Part shown: positions 60,700 to 64,000 of the stretch, one piece after another
Numbering within the stretch: position 1 is the stretch's first letter
Layout: the number at the start of each line of letters is the position of its first letter
Assembly: GCA_028023455.1 (NCBI GenBank)
Contig: JAQFVV010006197.1
Span: 21,139,254 to 21,203,253, forward strand
Direction of reading: 5' to 3'
Source: Epiperipatus broadwayi
Lineage: Eukaryota > Onychophora > Udeonychophora > Euonychophora > Peripatidae
Length of the DNA stretch: 64,000 nt
Program-made: the position numbers and the translations under genes
The notes under the pieces: model-generated
Told to the model about the DNA's origin: nothing
The model's database searches: none
Seen by the model: only the letters and a program-made list of their open reading frames with translations

Positions 60700-60910
60700 T
60701 AAAGATTTATTGAAAAAATGATGACCTATAACTTTATTTACTGGAAATAAAATAAATGCCTACTAACACACATTTACATTTTTTGTGAGAAATCATCTTC
60801 CGCCATTTATATTTATAAAGATTTTTTTTGAAAAATGGCCACATAACTTTATTTAGTGGAAATGAAACAAACAGGCATTTACATTTTTAGCAAGAATTGA
60901 TCTTTCAACA
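60700..60910 (+). repeat. Imperfect direct repeat, ~117-bp period
   Basis: CATAACTTTATTTAGTGGAAATGAAA (60842) repeats the 60725 unit (ATAACTTTATTTACTGGAA), followed in both by CATTTACATTTTT. Confidence 0.65.
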
Positions 60911-61720
60911 AGTAAACTTTTAACAATATAAATTTATTACAAGTGATAACCAAATATGTATATACATTTATATAACTTCACAATTCTATCCATTTGCAAA
61001 ATGTTGTTTCTTAGCACCACTGTGACAGACTGAAGTTTCTTACCTTACAAATGGTAATTTTCTTTCAACAGTCCTGAATGAAACAGCATCATTGTTCAAA
61101 CTGTGTATATAACGTGCCAAATTTTAATTGTTTACTTTTGGAAAAAATACTACACACATTCACTTTCCTGTGTACATTTTACTTCCACTAGGTGCATCGA
61201 TTACTCATGCCAGCATTCTTTTATGACATGCAATATAGGTTAAAATGTAAAATGATGAGAAAAGCCAACATTTTGACTAATTACTTTCTTCTCATGAAAA
61301 TATTGTATAATATTTACTTACAAAAGTAATTCATTTCATTTTTAAAAGATTGTAAATGTGTTTAATTTGGTCTTTATATATACATTTGTCTGTGTTTTGG
61401 CGACTTTCCTCAATGATAGACTAATATGTAAGTACCAATTATTTTTATTAATGCTTATATAAATAATTATTATTTGACAGGTTATTTTCTTAGGAAACAT
61501 ATGATATTCAAGAAATGAAGATGGCAGATTGATCTTTAGCTCTTAAGTTCACCTCTCTACTACTGGACTAAAATTGTAGAGGACATGTAAAGGATGGGAT
61601 TCTTAAACTAGTAGTCTTTTTAAATATAAATCCTTAATGTGGGATGCCGTCTTCTGTGGATCATTTTGTTTATTCTATTTACCCCAAATTTAGTCATTTA
61701 AACTTTTTTATGGAAGATTT
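60911..61720. other. AT-rich spacer
   Basis: No supported feature. Confidence 0.5.
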
Positions 61721-62030
61721 AGCAAACAAGGGATACCGTGGCTAAATGTAATCTTCTCTTATAGTGTGATAATGCCACTCATTGTACACTATATTCGGGA
61801 GATTTTTACCTTTCACAAACAGTTATTCACAAAAAGAGTTGCCTTTGTTTCGTAATGTCTTATTAGTAATATGTATTAGCAAACAAGGAATACCATGGCT
61901 AAATATAATCTTTTCTTATAGTGTCATAATGCCACTCATTGTACACTGTATTCTGGAGATTTACCCTTCACAAACAGTTATTCACAAAAAGTTTACTTTT
62001 TTTTCTTAATGTCTTATTAGTAATATGTAT
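61721..62030 (+). repeat. Two-unit tandem repeat, 157-bp period
   Basis: AGCAAACAAGGGATACCGTG at 61721 and AGCAAACAAGGAATACCATG at 61878 begin two head-to-tail units that align to GTCTTATTAGTAATATGTAT. Differences include several G-to-A or C-to-T changes. Confidence 0.85.
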
Positions 62031-62990
62031 ATTGATCAACTATATATATATATTATTGGCTATAGCTGATGATAAATGTGTTAACAAAACATTTCAAACT
62101 GTGCGTGCAGAGGGAGAGGAGTTAAGAGTAAACATAAACACCATTTTTTTGACTAATTAAACTTTTTTATGTGAGAATGTTATTTCTATGATTATCGAAG
62201 TTAATACCATGTCAGCATTTAACAACAACAGTTTTTTAAATGAGTGTTATAATCCTTTTTTTAAAAAATATCTAATGACTAATTTTCCAATTACATCACA
62301 TATAAATTGTGGACTCCAATTTAAATGTAATATCACAATGATATTTAAATGTTTTTATTCAATAGATGAATAGTAGGAAGAAGCGAATGGAATATGAACG
62401 TTTTCCTGAGACAATGTCTGTGTGGAGAAAAAATCTAAACAAAACTGAAATAAGTAAAATTAGAAGTCTAAACAAATACAAAATAAGTAATTTATTTTAA
62501 TTAAGTATTATATATAAAAATGATCAGACAAAACCAAAGTTCTATATACCAAAACAATAATGCTACTACAACCATCTGAAAATACGTGTTCCAGATCCCA
62601 GGTTGGAAAACATTGCTCCAATGATCCTTTTAAAAAAATTATGAAATTTTCATTGCGTGAAAATTATCTCATTATCCTTTTGGTTATCCCCCCCCTCCCC
62701 CAAATAAAAATATTATCTGATCTCTTATTTATTTGAATAACTATTTCAATTTTTAAATACATATTTAACGTTTATTTAGTTTTCCTTTACTTGTAATTCC
62801 GCAAGTCAAAACAAATTGAACTTTATTTACAACAATAGATCACATGACAATTAGTTTCGATTATTAAAAAAAAGGGACAAAATGTCAAACTAAAGCGTAA
62901 TGAATAAATTATCGATTTTAATTTTAATTTTTTTCTAATAGAAAAGTTTTATACATTTTAAAAATATTATTAAATTGTGATCATTACGTT
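62031..62990. other. AT-rich spacer
   Basis: A C-rich run (CCCCCCCCTCCCCC) lies at about 62690-62701. No gene recognised. Confidence 0.5.
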
Positions 62991-63112
62991 TGTGGCCTGC
63001 GTGGTTTAGTGCAGGGATAGAGTGAATCGACGTGCTCAGGTTCTCAGATCAATTCCGGCTATGAGACTTCCGGCACTCGAACTTATGAACTTTCCAGCCA
63101 CAAAATCATTCG
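62991..63112 (+). repeat. tRNA-like SINE (family S2), copy 2
   Basis: GTGGTTTAGTGCAGGGATAG resembles a Pol III A-box region, followed by AGATCAATTCCGGC (B-box-like) and ACTTCCGGCACTCGAAC. Matches 34225-34350. Confidence 0.6.
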
Positions 63113-63284
63113 ATTATTAGTATTAAGTGTGTATATTAACAGGCATTAGATATCCGATCTGCATAAAATGTGAATTCATTATAAAAGTTACATCTACTGA
63201 TGTTAAAGGAATTTGAATTAATTACAAAACGATATCTTTAGAATTTTAAAATATAATGGAGATATGTTTGCTTCAAAAATTTAT

Positions 63285-63850
63285 CATCATTTTCAGTTGC
63301 TATCGATTCAGTGCAGAATGGTGTCTCTTAGTTTAAACCAGTTACTCTGATTTCTAGCTTCTCCATAATCACCGGTAAACTTTCTTATTTCATCCATCCA
63401 TCTGACATGTGGTCTCTTTCTAGATATTTTACAATCTTTTAGAAACTGGTGTAAAATTTCAAATGTTCATTTATTATTATCTCGTCCAGAAATATGTCCA
63501 GCCCAACTCAACTTCAGTTTCTTAATTCTTTCTAATGTCAGCAACGCCTATTTGTTCTCTTATCCATGTATTTCATTTTTGATTTCTTTTATTATGTTAG
63601 CATGCATCTCTCTATAATTCTTTCAGTTATCTGAAGTCTCTGTATTGCTCTTTTGTTAAGTGTCCAAGTCTTAAATCCAAAGTAAGAACTAGTAAAATAG
63701 TCATTTCAAATACATAGGTATATTTTCTTTTAATACTTAAGTTATTTCTACCAAATGCATTCCATCCTAGTTTAATTCTATAATTATTTGTCTGAAGGTT
63801 TGTAATGATAGTATATTATAAGATGTGATATGTTGGACTATTTCCATCAT
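63285..63850 (-). pseudogene. 3' end of a non-LTR retrotransposon ORF2
   Basis: The minus strand reads KLKLSWAGHISGRDNNK (about 63525-63470), RKRPHVRWMDEIRKFTG (about 63425-63375) and NQSNWFKLRDTILH followed by a stop at 63309. The order WAGH, R-x-R-P-x-x-RW-x-D-(D/E)-I and a final W-rich helix is the conserved C-terminus of endonuclease/RT LINEs. Upstream pieces (LGWNAFGR near 63755, LTKEQYR near 63645) fit the region after the RT domain. Frameshifts and stops are present. The short ATGATGATAA 3' tail fits a LINE end. This family differs from those at 1440-3600 and 35310-36715. Confidence 0.8.
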
Positions 63851-63930
63851 TTTTATGAGTGAATGTTGAATGTATAAAAAATTTTAAACTTTGTTTAAAC
63901 TTTCAAATACAAACAACTTGTTAGTAATAA

Positions 63931-64000
63931 CACACAAATAGACAATACAGGTTAATAATTACACACCTGTATTTACTAACCTGTATTGTCTATTTGTGTG
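63931..64000. repeat. 24-bp perfect inverted repeat at window edge
   Basis: The arm 63931-63954 (CACACAAATAGACAATACAG plus GTTA) is exactly complementary to 63977-64000, with 22 bp between. Because the second arm ends at the last base of the window, the pairing probably continues: the bases before the first arm are TTAGTAATAA. Likely the core of a foldback element. Confidence 0.8.

Overview
The window looks like a gene desert from an AT-rich invertebrate animal genome. It has no bacterial signals, no rRNA, no convincing host exon and no intact protein gene. It does have tRNA-derived SINEs, Penelope-like, CR1-like, LTR, mariner, pogo/Tigger-like and piggyBac-like remnants, and AT, GAT and AAC microsatellites. 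Two tandem repeat families carry hammerhead ribozymes, which fits a lophotrochozoan such as a mollusc (possibly a cephalopod). The species guess is weak; the transposon assignments are stronger.

Layout. 1-720: GC-richer retroelement-like block with a 28-bp degenerate repeat. 1440-3600: decayed CR1-like reverse transcriptase (minus strand), split by a small hammerhead-family repeat with a 13-bp target duplication. 4200-6340: miniature elements. 7730-13360: two diverged copies of one 1.5-2.4 kb segment; the first holds a piggyBac-type miniature element (8746-9502) whose empty site is preserved in the second. 20804-23791: a 2988-bp LTR-like unit flanked by GTAG. 25210-29654: a complete but non-coding LTR element (two LTRs of about 2 kb around 505 bp of internal DNA, flanked by ATAT). 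29685-31760: decayed Penelope-like element interrupted by a 1073-bp hammerhead repeat array. 35310-36715, 49550-50003 and 63285-63850: non-LTR retrotransposon remnants. 37994-39933: pogo/Tigger-like element holding a second copy of the piggyBac-type element. 47718-47957: mariner transposase N-terminus. 51404-53070: five-unit tandem and inverted array of a second hammerhead family. 54123-59251: a solo LTR of the 25210-29654 family with a copy of the 20804-23791 family nested inside it.

The most notable result is the pair of unrelated repeat families (here called C and E). Their consensus sequences each fold as type I hammerhead ribozymes with a minimal stem III, the architecture known from Penelope-like elements and animal retrozymes. 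Family C insertions carry 10-13 bp target duplications and dimeric or inverted structures. Most individual copies have lost one or more core bases; the copy at 32614-32672 keeps every core base I can check.
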